Below the pieces are notes generated by a model. It was given only the letters and a program-made list of their open reading frames with translations, made no database searches and was not told where the DNA came from. Of a stretch of DNA of 51,225 bases, positions 25,845 to 34,983 are shown one piece after another; positions within the stretch are counted from its first letter, which is position 1, and each line of letters begins with the position of its first letter. The DNA is taken from contig CAZZBK010000020.1 in assembly GCA_964652155.1 (NCBI GenBank), positions 1 through 51,225 of the forward strand, in the 5' to 3' direction. This stretch comes from CAZZBK01 sp964652155 (lineage in GTDB: Bacteria > Planctomycetota > Planctomycetia > Pirellulales > PNKZ01). Both the position numbers and the translations under genes were made by a program.

Positions 25845-27830
25845 TCATTTCCGCTCGGCAGGTTGACGCGAGGCTTGAAGTCGTTGCGAGGCTTCCTGAG
25901 CGCTGGGAGACTGGGGATGATTTTTGAGCAATTTCGCGTAGGTCTCGGCTGCCGCGGCGCTCTGGTTAAGCTGTTCCTGGCACTTGCCCGCCTGCAGCAG
26001 GGCTAACGCTTGCCACGTTGGATAGGGGTACAACAATTCGACCCGCAAAAACTCCTGCAGGGCCGGCTCGTATTGCCGCTGATGCATGTGGGTCTCGGCC
26101 AGCAACCATTGCGCCTGGGCTGCTTGCACCGTGGCGGCGGCGCGGGGCGAACGAATCACACGCTGATACGCCTCGCGGGCCGACTCGAACTCACCTTGCG
26201 CCGCCAAGCAGCGCCCCTGCACGAAGTCGGCTTCGGCCATCGTCGCGAACTCGGGCTGTCGGGCTGCCAGCTCGGCCACGAGCGACAACGCCTGGTCGTA
26301 CTGCTTGTGCTGGAGCAAAATCTGCGCGCGTCGCAGATCGGCCATGCCACGCCACGCCTCGGGCAATTTCGACTCGTCGGCCGCAACCTGCTCCCAACGC
26401 GGCAGCGCGTCGTCGTGTTGCAAACGAAACGCGCACTCGGCCCGATAAAACTCCGCCTGCGGTCGCAGCGCGTGTTCGGGATGCTCCTTGACCAGCGACG
26501 CCAGCAGAGTGGCCGCCGCGGACCAATCCTGCTTGTCGATCAATTCGAGGGCGACTTGATACGCCTCGCGGGCCGGAGCGTCGGTTGTGTTACGCTTCGC
26601 CTCGTCCTGTTGCTTCAGCATTTGTTGCGAATAGGCGAGCAACGCCGCGACATGCTCAGCCAGCGGGCTTTGCGGATGCCGCGTCTTAAATTGCCGAGCC
26701 GCCTCGATGGCCGCCGCGTGCTTCTGCTGAGCTTGCAGCGCGCGAATTTGCCCGGCGATCAAATCGTCGCCCCATTCGGTATCGTGCCACAGCTTGCTGG
26801 CCTCGGCAAACGCTGGGGCCGCGTCGTCGTGACGCCCTGCGCGGAGCAGCGACTCGGCGCGATAATAGTCGATGGCCGCGGTCCACGGACCGTCGGGCTC
26901 GGCTTTCCGCGCCGTCTCGAACGCCTCGATGGCGAGCGGCCACTGCTCACGCTGCACGTGCATCAGCGCGAGCCAATACTGCGCCTCGCCGCGCAATTTG
27001 ACGTTGGCGAGCACGCCGATCAGCAGCGGCTCGGCCTCGTCGAGACGCAAGAGATGCACCAGCGCTTGGGCTCGTCGCAACTGAACCGCGTCGCGCAGCT
27101 CGCTGCTCGCAAACCGCTTGGCGAACGTCGCCGCGTGTTGCTGAGCGAGCTCGAACTCCTGTTGCTCCAGGCCCTCGCTCACGAGTCGCGCCAGCGCGTC
27201 GTCGGCCCAGCCGTGATGTTCCGACGCGAGCTTCTCGTAGGCCGCCCGCGCCTCGACGCGCTTGCCCTGCTGATCCCACGCGCGGGCAAGCCCGAAACGA
27301 CAGTCGACTTCGAGCGCGCCGCCTGGATAGCTCGCCAACTGTTGTTGGTAGAGCTTTTCGGCCTGCGGCAAGTCACCCTGATCGAGGGCGATCTCCGCCA
27401 GATACATGAGCACATAGGCGTTGAGCGGATCGCCAGGGTACTGCTGCGCAAAGCGTTCGAGTTCGGTGGCCGCTTCCTGAACGGAGCCGGCAAAGTAGCG
27501 GGACTCGGCCGCTCGAAAACGAATTTTTCGCCCCCACGGCTCAGGCGGGTTCAGTGCGCGTAGCTTGCCCAACGCATCGACCGCGGCGGAAAATTCCTTG
27601 AGCTGGACCAACGACTCTCCCAGGAAGTAGCCGGCGGCGAACCCTTGCGGATCGTTGGGATACTGCCGCAGGAATTGCTCGAACGTCTCTCGCGCCGGGA
27701 CCCACTCGCGCCGCGCATAGTGCTCGGCCCCGCGGCGATAGAGCTCCGGCGCGGTCTCGGCCTGAGTGAGCCCAGGAGCAAGAACCATGACGATCCATGT
27801 CCAGGCGATCAGCAGCGTGAAGGGCTTCAT
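25845..27830 (-). CDS. Secreted TPR-repeat protein
   Basis: This 661-residue protein has a signal peptide (KPFTLLIAWTWIVMVLAPGLTQAE) and is then a long array of tetratricopeptide repeats, for example EQFLRQYPNDPQGFAAGYFLGESL near the N-terminus and AETYAKLLKNHPQSPSAQEASQRL at the C-terminus. This is the style of YbgF/BamD outer-membrane helpers. The ATG at 27830 has AGGAAG 8 bases upstream; a TTG two codons earlier is weaker. It leads the ExbB/ExbD operon, so it may organise the periplasmic load of that motor. Confidence 0.87.
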   Translation of the reverse strand: MKPFTLLIAWTWIVMVLAPGLTQAETAPELYRRGAEHYARREWVPARETFEQFLRQYPNDPQGFAAGYFLGESLVQLKEFSAAVDALGKLRALNPPEPWGRKIRFRAAESRYFAGSVQEAATELERFAQQYPGDPLNAYVLMYLAEIALDQGDLPQAEKLYQQQLASYPGGALEVDCRFGLARAWDQQGKRVEARAAYEKLASEHHGWADDALARLVSEGLEQQEFELAQQHAATFAKRFASSELRDAVQLRRAQALVHLLRLDEAEPLLIGVLANVKLRGEAQYWLALMHVQREQWPLAIEAFETARKAEPDGPWTAAIDYYRAESLLRAGRHDDAAPAFAEASKLWHDTEWGDDLIAGQIRALQAQQKHAAAIEAARQFKTRHPQSPLAEHVAALLAYSQQMLKQQDEAKRNTTDAPAREAYQVALELIDKQDWSAAATLLASLVKEHPEHALRPQAEFYRAECAFRLQHDDALPRWEQVAADESKLPEAWRGMADLRRAQILLQHKQYDQALSLVAELAARQPEFATMAEADFVQGRCLAAQGEFESAREAYQRVIRSPRAAATVQAAQAQWLLAETHMHQRQYEPALQEFLRVELLYPYPTWQALALLQAGKCQEQLNQSAAAAETYAKLLKNHPQSPSAQEASQRLQASRQPAERK

Positions 27831-28021
27831 GGGCAACGCTTCCTGGCGTAAGTGACGTACTTGAACCGAGATGCTACCCGAGCGGCGCGCAGCACGACAA
27901 GACAGACTTGCGTGCTAGCACAAGCTCGTCTTGTCGGCGATTTTGTCCACCGGGTACACTGCGAGCTTCACGCTCTCAATGCGCGGCGTGCCACCGTGCT
28001 CGTAGCGACAAGGAGGTCGCG

Positions 28022-29611
28022 TTGTTTGCCGCACACTCGATCCGTCGCAAGATATGGATCATGCTGGGCGTTCTGCTCGTCATGGTCGGACTTATCTCGT
28101 ATGGCGGCATTTATGGGATGTACGCCTACCGCAGCTTGGTGCGGACGCTGAGTCGTCGCGTGGCCGAGTTGCCGGTCGCCAACCAACTCAGTCACGACGT
28201 CAGCGATCTGCGCGTGGCGCTGAGCCAGTATCAGACCATCGGCCGCATGACGTTCGACGGCATGCGCGACCGCTCGTCGCATCAGATGGTCAAGGCCGAG
28301 TTCTCGAACTGCTTCCACAAGGTCGAGTACACGCTCAATCGCTATCGATCGTTGATCGCCCTGACCGAGGACGGCAACCCGATCGGCGACAACAGCCACG
28401 AATTGCGGACCGTCGATAAAATTGAAACGCTCTTGCAGTCGATTCGCTGGGCCAATCGCAGTCAGGATTGGTGGTTCGACAACATTCAGATCGGCCGCTT
28501 GCAGGACCAACTCGAACAACTGCAAGAATTGTCGTCGGAACTTCCCTCGTATTTGCATGGCAATATCGCCGAGTTCACCGAGGAGATCAAAGGACAGTAC
28601 CGCGCGCTCATCGTGCTGGGCTATGTCCTCGCGGTTACGACCCTCTTGATGCTGGGGGTCTCGTTCAAGCTGTTCTACTCCTGGGTGTCGTCCCCCTTGC
28701 ATACGCTCATCGCTGGCTCGCGGCGCGTCGCCAGCGGCGACTTCGAGTTCCGGATCCGGCTTTGCACCCATGACGAGATGGAAGAACTGGCGAACTCGAT
28801 GAACCACATGACCGAACGATTTCTTGAAATTCGCAATAACCTGGACCAGAAGGTGCAAGAGCGCACCTCGCGCGTCGTCCGCAGCGAACAAATGGCCAGC
28901 GTGGGCTTTTTAGCCGCCGGTGTCGCGCACGAGATCAACAATCCGCTGGCGGCCATTGCCTTGGGCGCCGACGCGATCGAAGTGCGGCTGCTCGACATGC
29001 TCACCGCCGGAGAGCCTCGGCACGACGCGGTCCGCAAGTACCTGAAAATGATTCAGGACGAGGCCTTCCGCTGCAAAGACATTACGATGAAGCTGCTCGA
29101 CTTCTCGCGGATGGGAGACCTGAAGCGGCTCCCCACCGATATCGGCGAATTAATCGATGGCGTCATCAACATGATCGGCCACTTGGGCAAATATCAAGAC
29201 AAACGCGTCGAGCTGCGCTGCCCCCAGAAAGTCATCGCCGAGATCGACCCGCAACAGATCAAACAGGTGCTGCTCAATCTGCTCGTCAACGGGCTCGACG
29301 CGAGTCACGCCGAGGGCGTTGTGTGCGTCGACGTGAAACAAGTGAATCAACTGGCCGAGATCACGATCATCGACCACGGCTGCGGCATGACCGCGGAAGT
29401 CCTCAAGCATTTGTTCGAACCATTTTTTACACGCAGCCGGAGCGGTCAAGGAACCGGCTTGGGATTGTCGATCGCCTACAGCATCGTGTCAGACCATGAC
29501 GGTGTGATCGAGGTGGCGAGCGATGGCCCCAACCAGGGAGCGACGTTTATCGTGCGGCTTCCGCTTCACAGTCAACCGGAGGTGTCCCATCGATACGCGA
29601 AAGTCGCCTAA
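28022..29611 (+). CDS. Membrane sensor histidine kinase (NtrB-like)
   Basis: This 529-residue sensor kinase has membrane helices near residues 10-38 and 195-220, an extracytoplasmic helical region between them, a HAMP domain (SSPLHTLIAGSRRVASGD) and a short coiled coil. The phosphoacceptor is His303 (GVAHEINNPL). The ATPase domain has QVLLNLLVNGLDA (N box), DHGCGMT (G1) and GTGLGLSIAYSI (G2). The start is a TTG at 28022, preceded by a perfect AAGGAGGT at 28010-28017. The only in-frame ATG nearby would fall inside the first membrane helix. It overlaps or abuts the response regulator gene, so the two are translated together. Confidence 0.92.
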   Translation: MFAAHSIRRKIWIMLGVLLVMVGLISYGGIYGMYAYRSLVRTLSRRVAELPVANQLSHDVSDLRVALSQYQTIGRMTFDGMRDRSSHQMVKAEFSNCFHKVEYTLNRYRSLIALTEDGNPIGDNSHELRTVDKIETLLQSIRWANRSQDWWFDNIQIGRLQDQLEQLQELSSELPSYLHGNIAEFTEEIKGQYRALIVLGYVLAVTTLLMLGVSFKLFYSWVSSPLHTLIAGSRRVASGDFEFRIRLCTHDEMEELANSMNHMTERFLEIRNNLDQKVQERTSRVVRSEQMASVGFLAAGVAHEINNPLAAIALGADAIEVRLLDMLTAGEPRHDAVRKYLKMIQDEAFRCKDITMKLLDFSRMGDLKRLPTDIGELIDGVINMIGHLGKYQDKRVELRCPQKVIAEIDPQQIKQVLLNLLVNGLDASHAEGVVCVDVKQVNQLAEITIIDHGCGMTAEVLKHLFEPFFTRSRSGQGTGLGLSIAYSIVSDHDGVIEVASDGPNQGATFIVRLPLHSQPEVSHRYAKVA

Positions 29612-30992
29612 GAAACTCAAGCTGCTGTTTGCCGACGACGAACGCTCGCTGCAAAGCCTGATGGGGGACGAGCTGACCCGCCTCGGCCACGAAGTGACCG
29701 TGTGCCCCGACGGGGCAACGGCCGTCGCGGCGCTCGAGCTGAACACCTACGACTGCATCATTGTCGACCTGGACATGCCCAAGCTGTCGGGGATCGAGGT
29801 CATCGCGCGGTGCAAGCAGCTTTCGCCCGACACGCTGAGTGTCGTGTTGACCGGCAAGTCGTCGCTTGAAACGGCCGTGGCGGCGCTCCGCCATGGCGCT
29901 TTCGACTACCTCACCAAGCCGTGCAAGCTCGTCGATTTAGAAACGCTGCTGCGCCGCGTCAGCGAGACGCGGGAACTCTCCAAGGAGTGCCGTGCGCTCA
30001 GACGCCGTGTCGAAACGCTCGAAGGCTCGGGAGACCTGATCGGCAAAAGCGCCCCAATGGATCAGGTCCGCGCGCTCATTCGCAAAGTCGCGCCCACCGA
30101 CTCGACCGTGCTCATCTTGGGTGAGACCGGCACGGGCAAAGAACTCGTCGCCCGGGCGCTGCATCGACAGAGCCGTCGCGCCGCGGAGCCGTTCGTCGCG
30201 ATCAATTGCGGCGGCTTGCCCGAGACGCTGATCGAGAGCGAACTATTCGGTCACCGCAAAGGGGCCTTCACCGGGGCCGACGACCATCGCGCGGGGCTCT
30301 TCGAGATGGCCGACGGCGGCACGCTGTTTCTGGATGAGCTCGGCGAACTCCCCAAGGCAATGCAAGCCAAATTGCTGCGCGTGCTGGAGAGCGGCGAAAT
30401 TCGCCGCGTCGGCGACAATCATGCGTTCACAGTCGATGTACGGGTGATCGGCGCGACGCATCGAGTGTTGGAGAAAATGGTCGCGGAGGGGGAGTTTCGC
30501 GAGGACCTGATGTTCCGCCTCAACACGTTCGAGATTCGCCTGCCAGCGCTGCGCGAACGGCTCGACGACATTGCCGAATTGGCGTGGCACCTGCTGAGAC
30601 GGTTTCGCCCGCAATCCAAGCCCGGCGATCATCTGTTTACCCCCGAGGCGATCCGGTTGCTCTCAGGACATAGCTGGCCGGGCAACGTTCGCGAACTGGC
30701 CAACGTCATTGAGCACGCGGCGATTCTGTGCGACGAATTGCCGATCAGCCCAGCCCATCTACCGCAACGATTCGGTCAGAAGAAGGCTCCGCCGGTCGTC
30801 GTGGTCCCGCCTCCGGCACGGCTCACAATGCCGACCAAGCTCCGCGATCTAGAAATCGCCGCGATCTATCAGGCGATCGAGCGGCACAAGGGAAACAAGC
30901 ATCGCGCGGCCGAAGAGTTGGGGATCAGCACCAAAACGCTGTACAACAAGTTGGCGTCCGAGCAAGAAAAGCAGGCCGACCCCGCCGCGTAA
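29523..30992 (+). CDS. Sigma-54 dependent response regulator (NtrC family)
   Basis: This protein of up to 489 residues has a receiver domain (LFADDE; phosphoacceptor Asp82 in VDLDMP; VLTGK; LTKPCK), an AAA+ domain (Walker A GETGTGKE, GAFTGA loop for sigma-54 contact, GGTLFLDELGEL Walker B) and a Fis-type helix-turn-helix (GNKHRAAEELGISTKTLYNKL). It should activate sigma-54 promoters when phosphorylated by the upstream kinase. The start is uncertain. ATG 29523 overlaps the kinase gene by 89 bp and adds about 22 residues of unlikely sequence. An ATC at 29589 has GGAGG 6 bases upstream and gives a normal N-terminus. Confidence 0.92.
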   Translation: MAPTRERRLSCGFRFTVNRRCPIDTRKSPKKLKLLFADDERSLQSLMGDELTRLGHEVTVCPDGATAVAALELNTYDCIIVDLDMPKLSGIEVIARCKQLSPDTLSVVLTGKSSLETAVAALRHGAFDYLTKPCKLVDLETLLRRVSETRELSKECRALRRRVETLEGSGDLIGKSAPMDQVRALIRKVAPTDSTVLILGETGTGKELVARALHRQSRRAAEPFVAINCGGLPETLIESELFGHRKGAFTGADDHRAGLFEMADGGTLFLDELGELPKAMQAKLLRVLESGEIRRVGDNHAFTVDVRVIGATHRVLEKMVAEGEFREDLMFRLNTFEIRLPALRERLDDIAELAWHLLRRFRPQSKPGDHLFTPEAIRLLSGHSWPGNVRELANVIEHAAILCDELPISPAHLPQRFGQKKAPPVVVVPPPARLTMPTKLRDLEIAAIYQAIERHKGNKHRAAEELGISTKTLYNKLASEQEKQADPAA

Positions 30993-31017
30993 GCCGCAGC
31001 TTGCGAAGCCGGTACGA

Positions 31018-31623
31018 TTAGCGAACTTTGCGCACCACGCCGACCACGACGCCCAGCACGCGCGCGTTGGTCACGTAGATGGGTTTGAGCGCCGAGTTGG
31101 CGGGCTGGAGCCGGATGCGATTCCCTTCCGGGTACCAGCGTTTGAGCGTCGCCTCCCCTTCATCGGTCAGGGCGACCACGCACTGGCCACGCTGGGCCGT
31201 GTCTTGCTTATGGATCACGACAAAGTCGCCGTCGGCGATTTGATCTTCGATCATCGAGTCACCGACCACCTTGAGCACGAACAGGTCGTCGCCGGCGAAC
31301 ATATCGCCAAAGTCGACGGTCTCGTCCTGCTCGACGGCCTCTTGGAGTGCGCCAGCCGCGATGCGACCACGCAGTGGCAAGCCGGTCGACGGGTTGACCG
31401 ATTCGGTGGCCATGGTGATCGCGCGCGACATATTGGCTTCGCGGCTGATAAGCCCCTTTTTCTCCAACGCCTTGAGATGACACATGACCCCGTTGGGCGA
31501 GGCAATGCCGAAATGGGTGCCGATCTCCCGCACGGTGGGTCCATAGCCCCGCGAGCGAATTTTATCGCGAATAAATTCGTACACCTCGCGTTGTCGCAGC
31601 GTTAGTGTGTCGAACTGAGCCAT
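31018..31623 (-). CDS. lexA: LexA SOS repressor
   Basis: This 201-residue repressor of the SOS DNA damage response has a winged-helix DNA-binding domain (about 1-70; TVREIGTHFGIASPNGVMCHLKAL) and an autocleaving peptidase domain. The scissile bond is Ala90-Gly91 (in RIAAGALQE). The nucleophile is Ser123 (in VGDSMIEDQI) and the base is Lys161 (in ATLKRWY), with the same spacing as in other LexA proteins. RecA filaments should trigger its cleavage. AGGA lies about 9 bases before the ATG. It is convergent with the response regulator gene and appears to control itself. Confidence 0.97.
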   Translation of the reverse strand: MAQFDTLTLRQREVYEFIRDKIRSRGYGPTVREIGTHFGIASPNGVMCHLKALEKKGLISREANMSRAITMATESVNPSTGLPLRGRIAAGALQEAVEQDETVDFGDMFAGDDLFVLKVVGDSMIEDQIADGDFVVIHKQDTAQRGQCVVALTDEGEATLKRWYPEGNRIRLQPANSALKPIYVTNARVLGVVVGVVRKVR

Positions 31624-31673
31624 GATGGGGAGTCCTAAGGAGACAAAGAGCTTGCGGACCTACTCTGAGCGAA

Positions 31674-31701
31674 ATTGTAATGTACGCGCGTTCAGAGTCA
31701 A
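31674..31701 (-). promoter_or_regulatory. lexA promoter
   Basis: On the minus strand TTGACT (31701-31696) and TACAAT (31679-31674) match the sigma-70 -35 and -10 boxes at 5 of 6 positions each, with a 16-bp spacer. Transcription would start near 31667, about 44 bp before the lexA ATG. The spacer contains the putative LexA operator. Confidence 0.75.
31682..31693 (-). promoter_or_regulatory. Putative LexA operator inside the lexA promoter
   Basis: GAACGCGCGTAC, read on the minus strand, fits the GAAC-N4-GTTC operator of Gram-positive LexA proteins (pattern GAACRNRYGTTY) with one mismatch. With its flanking bases it forms a 14-bp palindrome with one mismatched pair. It lies entirely between the -10 and -35 boxes, where repressor binding would exclude RNA polymerase. 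Confidence 0.6.
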
Positions 31702-31821
31702 GGTTCATTTGTACAGGTTATATCGACCGCCCAAGATGCCGAGGCAAGCCAACTTGTCGATTATATCACAAGTCTATAGTTGCAATTGACTTATGAGTCT
31801 ATGGCAGGGCTATTTTCACGC

Positions 31822-33369
31822 TCAATTGGCTGCCGTGGCGGGCATTTGGTCGGCGAAACCGGCCCCGGTGCGGCGCAACTCGACCACGGCCGCCGCGCGG
31901 AGTTGTTCAAGCAACGATCGCTGGGCGGGGTCGGCCGCCAAGTTGTTCAACTCCTCGGGATCACTTTGCAGGTCGTACACCTCTTCGATCTCGCCGTGCT
32001 TGAGGTAGCGAATGTATTTGTGCCGCCCTTGTCGGATGGCGATGTACCAGGGAACGTCGTTGTGGACGGCATGCTTGGGGTCGCTTTTCAATATCTGCGT
32101 CGTGTCGCTGCCGTAGTCGTGCCCCAGGTGCTCGTAGAGCACGGTATGCGGCCAAGCGAGTTGGGGATTGTGGAGCAACGGCACGATGCTGCGGCCGTGC
32201 ATCGACCAAGGGAGTTCCAGCCCAGCAAGCTCGAAGAAGGAGACGACCAGATCGGGGCCGTTGACCGACTGCGGACAAACTTGGCTTTGGGGAAATTTGC
32301 TGGGCATGCTTACGATCAGTGGCGAGCGATAGTTGGCATCGTAAGGCGCAAGCTTGATGCGGCAACCGTGTTCGCCCATCGCAAAGCCCTGATCGGCCGA
32401 GTAGATGACGATCGTGTTGTCGAGTTGGCCCGACGCTTTGAGCGCGGCCATCACGCGCCCCACCCCTTCGTCAATCGCCAGCGCGCACTCGTTGACCTGC
32501 TGCACCCAGGCGGAGAAGGTCTTGGCTTTTTTCGCCCCGTCCTCGCCAATCTGATTGGCCACATTGCGGCCAACGATCGGTTCGCCGTCGGGGCCTTTCG
32601 ACCAGGCTTGGGTCTTGTCGAGATACGAGGGTTTGTTCGGACGCGGCGGAAACATGTCGGAGGGAGGCGGGACTTGATTTCCCTTGTAATGTCCCACATG
32701 CCGCGGCGCGGGGGTCGTGGGACCATGCACGGCACCGTAACACAACCACAGGTACCACGGCTTCTGCGCGTCGCGATGTTCGCCGCGAATATACTCGCAA
32801 GCCCAATCGGTGTAGTTGTCGGTGGCATAGCCTTCCTGGGCTCGCTCCGCGCCGTTGAACGCGAGCAATTGCTTCTCGTAATAGTTGCCGGCATTTTTCG
32901 GGTGCTTGGGACGGTTCCAAACGACCTGATAGTCCCAATCGCGACCGTAGCCGGCGTCGACACCGGTGTGCCATTTGCCAATCTGCGCCGTGTGATAGCC
33001 CTGTTTGCGAAACACGCTGGGCCAGAACGGAGTCAGCGCGGGGTCATACGTGCTGCCCGGGTAATCGCCGACCATGCGCATCGACTCGATGCCGTGCGGC
33101 AGTCGGCCGGTGAGCAGCGTGGCGCGCGAGGGCATGCACCACGAGCCCAGGTAGCAGCCCTCGAAGCGGATGCCCGATCGGGCCAGCGCGTCGATATGGG
33201 GCGTGCGAATCCAGGGATACGAACCCGGGTAGCAACCGACGGTTTTGGTCGACTGATCGTCGGCGTAAATAAAGAGAATGTTGGGACGCTTGTCGGCGGC
33301 GCTCGCGAGCGGCGTGAGGGTCAGCAGACAGAACAGGCTCAGCAGAGCGATGCGAAAAGAGTTTGTCAT
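31822..33369 (-). CDS. Secreted type I (formylglycine) sulfatase, second copy
   Basis: This 515-residue sulfatase has a signal peptide (ALLSLFCLLTLTPLASAA), metal-binding Asp37-Asp38 (in FIYADDQS), and the formylglycine motif Cys78-Met-Pro-Ser-Arg82. IGKWHTGVD and SADQGFAMGEHG complete the active site pattern. It lacks the C-terminal beta domain of the sulfatase at 500-2344 and differs at the key motif (CMPSR versus CSPTR), so it should have a different substrate. The CMPSR motif and DQG..GEHG pattern fit the iduronate-2-sulfatase/choline-sulfatase side of the family. It is divergent from the glycerate kinase gene. Confidence 0.92.
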   Translation of the reverse strand: MTNSFRIALLSLFCLLTLTPLASAADKRPNILFIYADDQSTKTVGCYPGSYPWIRTPHIDALARSGIRFEGCYLGSWCMPSRATLLTGRLPHGIESMRMVGDYPGSTYDPALTPFWPSVFRKQGYHTAQIGKWHTGVDAGYGRDWDYQVVWNRPKHPKNAGNYYEKQLLAFNGAERAQEGYATDNYTDWACEYIRGEHRDAQKPWYLWLCYGAVHGPTTPAPRHVGHYKGNQVPPPSDMFPPRPNKPSYLDKTQAWSKGPDGEPIVGRNVANQIGEDGAKKAKTFSAWVQQVNECALAIDEGVGRVMAALKASGQLDNTIVIYSADQGFAMGEHGCRIKLAPYDANYRSPLIVSMPSKFPQSQVCPQSVNGPDLVVSFFELAGLELPWSMHGRSIVPLLHNPQLAWPHTVLYEHLGHDYGSDTTQILKSDPKHAVHNDVPWYIAIRQGRHKYIRYLKHGEIEEVYDLQSDPEELNNLAADPAQRSLLEQLRAAAVVELRRTGAGFADQMPATAAN

Positions 33370-33562
33370 GATCGGCAGACCTCGCGCGCAAAATAAGGAG
33401 CGTCAACGTTACGATTCGGCCTTCGAGACTATAGCATGAAGCAACAGGCAAAGCACGTTTCGAACGCAATCGACGACCCGACTTGCCTCGCCACCCAGGG
33501 CATGCGAGACTCTGGCCTTGGATGGGGCGTCGTGTGATTTGTTGACCAAGGCGAAATGGTTC

Positions 33563-34924
33563 ATGTCGGTAGAATCTCTGCGGCGCGATGCGTTGGCGAT
33601 TTGGCACGCGGGTGTGCGGGCGGTCGACTCCGCGCGGCTCGTCACCGCCGCGATGCACGTCGAGCACGGCCAGTTGTGCATCGGCGAGCTTGAGCTGCCG
33701 CTCGATACGCTGCGGCGGATCGTTGTCGTCGGCGCGGGCAAAGCCGGCGCGGGGATGGCCCTGGGGGTCGAGCAAGCGCTCGGCGATCAACTGCTCGCCG
33801 ACAAACGGGTGACCGGCTGGGTCAACGTGCCCGCCGACTGCGTGCGCCCCACGCGGGTCGTCAAGCTGCACGCGGCCCGCGACGCCGGGGTGAACGAGCC
33901 CACCGCGGCCGGGGTCCAGGGGAGCGAAGCGATTCTGCGGCTCGTCGAGACGCTCGGGAGCGACGATTTGTGCCTCTGCCTGATCAGCGGCGGCGGCAGC
34001 GCGTTGCTACCCGCTCCGGTCGAGGGCGTGTCGCTGGCCGACAAATTAGCCCTCACGCGATTTTTGAGCGGCGCAGGCGCCAACATTGCCGAGCTCAACA
34101 CGGTGCGCAAGCAACTCAGCCGTATCAAGGGGAACGGCTTGGCCCGAGCATGCCGAGCCGGGCGACTCGTGTCGTTGATTATCTCGGACGTGCTGGGGGA
34201 CCCACTCGACGTGATCGCGTCGGGGCCGACCGTGCCGAACAGCTCGACACCCCAGGACGCCTTGGCGGTGCTCGATCGTTTTGGAGCCCGCGCGGCGGGC
34301 GTGGCCCTCGACGCCTATGCCTACATCGAGCGATTGTGCTCGCAGCCTCCGACCGCCGCGCCCACGACCGAGGTCACCAATCTGGTGATTGGCAACAACG
34401 CCACGGCGGTCGACGCCGCCGGGATCGAGGCGGTGCGGCTCGGCTACTCGCCGGCGCTCATCTCATCGCGGGAACTCGAAGGGCAGGCCGAGGAGATTGG
34501 CGAACATCTGGCTCATATGGCGCTGCACATGCGTTCGCAGCGCGGGCCCGACTGCCTGATTAGCGGCGGCGAGCCGGTCGTGAAACTGGTGCGCAGCGAG
34601 CTTCGTGGTCGGGGCGGCCGCAACCAACAACTCGTGCTCGCGGCTCTCGACAAGCTCGCCCAGCAGGGGGGCGCCGAGCAGCTCGTGATCTTGAGCGGCG
34701 GCACCGATGGCGAGGACGGTCCGACCGACGCGGCCGGCGCGATCATCGACGCCGACACACTCGACGCCGCGCAGCGAGCCGGCCTCGTGCCACGAGATTT
34801 TCTCGACCGCAATGATGCCTACAACTTTTTTGCTCCGTTGGGCGGGTTGATCAAAACCGGGCCGACCCATACGAACGTGTGTGACGTGCGCGTGGTGGTG
34901 ATCGAGCGGCCCAACCCGGCGTGA
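33563..34924 (+). CDS. Glycerate kinase, GckA/TtuD (MOFRL) type
   Basis: This 453-residue protein phosphorylates glycerate, probably to 2-phosphoglycerate, feeding it into glycolysis. Family features are VVVGAGKAGAGMA near residue 53, CLISGGGSALLPAP, the conserved NTVRKQLSRIKGNGLA, ISDVLGDPLDVIASGPT, and the C-terminal MOFRL domain (GGRNQQLVLAAL and LSGGTDGEDGPTDAAGA). It ends in TGPTHTNVCDVRV as usual. The ATG at 33563 is chosen because the conserved N-terminus begins there; the frame extends upstream only through a TTG at 33518. Confidence 0.93.
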   Translation: MSVESLRRDALAIWHAGVRAVDSARLVTAAMHVEHGQLCIGELELPLDTLRRIVVVGAGKAGAGMALGVEQALGDQLLADKRVTGWVNVPADCVRPTRVVKLHAARDAGVNEPTAAGVQGSEAILRLVETLGSDDLCLCLISGGGSALLPAPVEGVSLADKLALTRFLSGAGANIAELNTVRKQLSRIKGNGLARACRAGRLVSLIISDVLGDPLDVIASGPTVPNSSTPQDALAVLDRFGARAAGVALDAYAYIERLCSQPPTAAPTTEVTNLVIGNNATAVDAAGIEAVRLGYSPALISSRELEGQAEEIGEHLAHMALHMRSQRGPDCLISGGEPVVKLVRSELRGRGGRNQQLVLAALDKLAQQGGAEQLVILSGGTDGEDGPTDAAGAIIDADTLDAAQRAGLVPRDFLDRNDAYNFFAPLGGLIKTGPTHTNVCDVRVVVIERPNPA

Positions 34925-34983
34925 GCGTGTTGCTGGCGACGCATCGACATGGGTAGCGAGTGACGATTAAAGAGGAGTGATTG

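Noticed and set aside
26010..27563. A 517-codon open frame on the plus strand
   Set aside because: It is antisense to the TPR gene at 25845-27830 and is rich in Arg, Leu and Gln with no recognisable domain.
31780..33396. A 538-codon open frame on the plus strand
   Set aside because: It is antisense to the second sulfatase, which has all its active-site motifs in the other strand.
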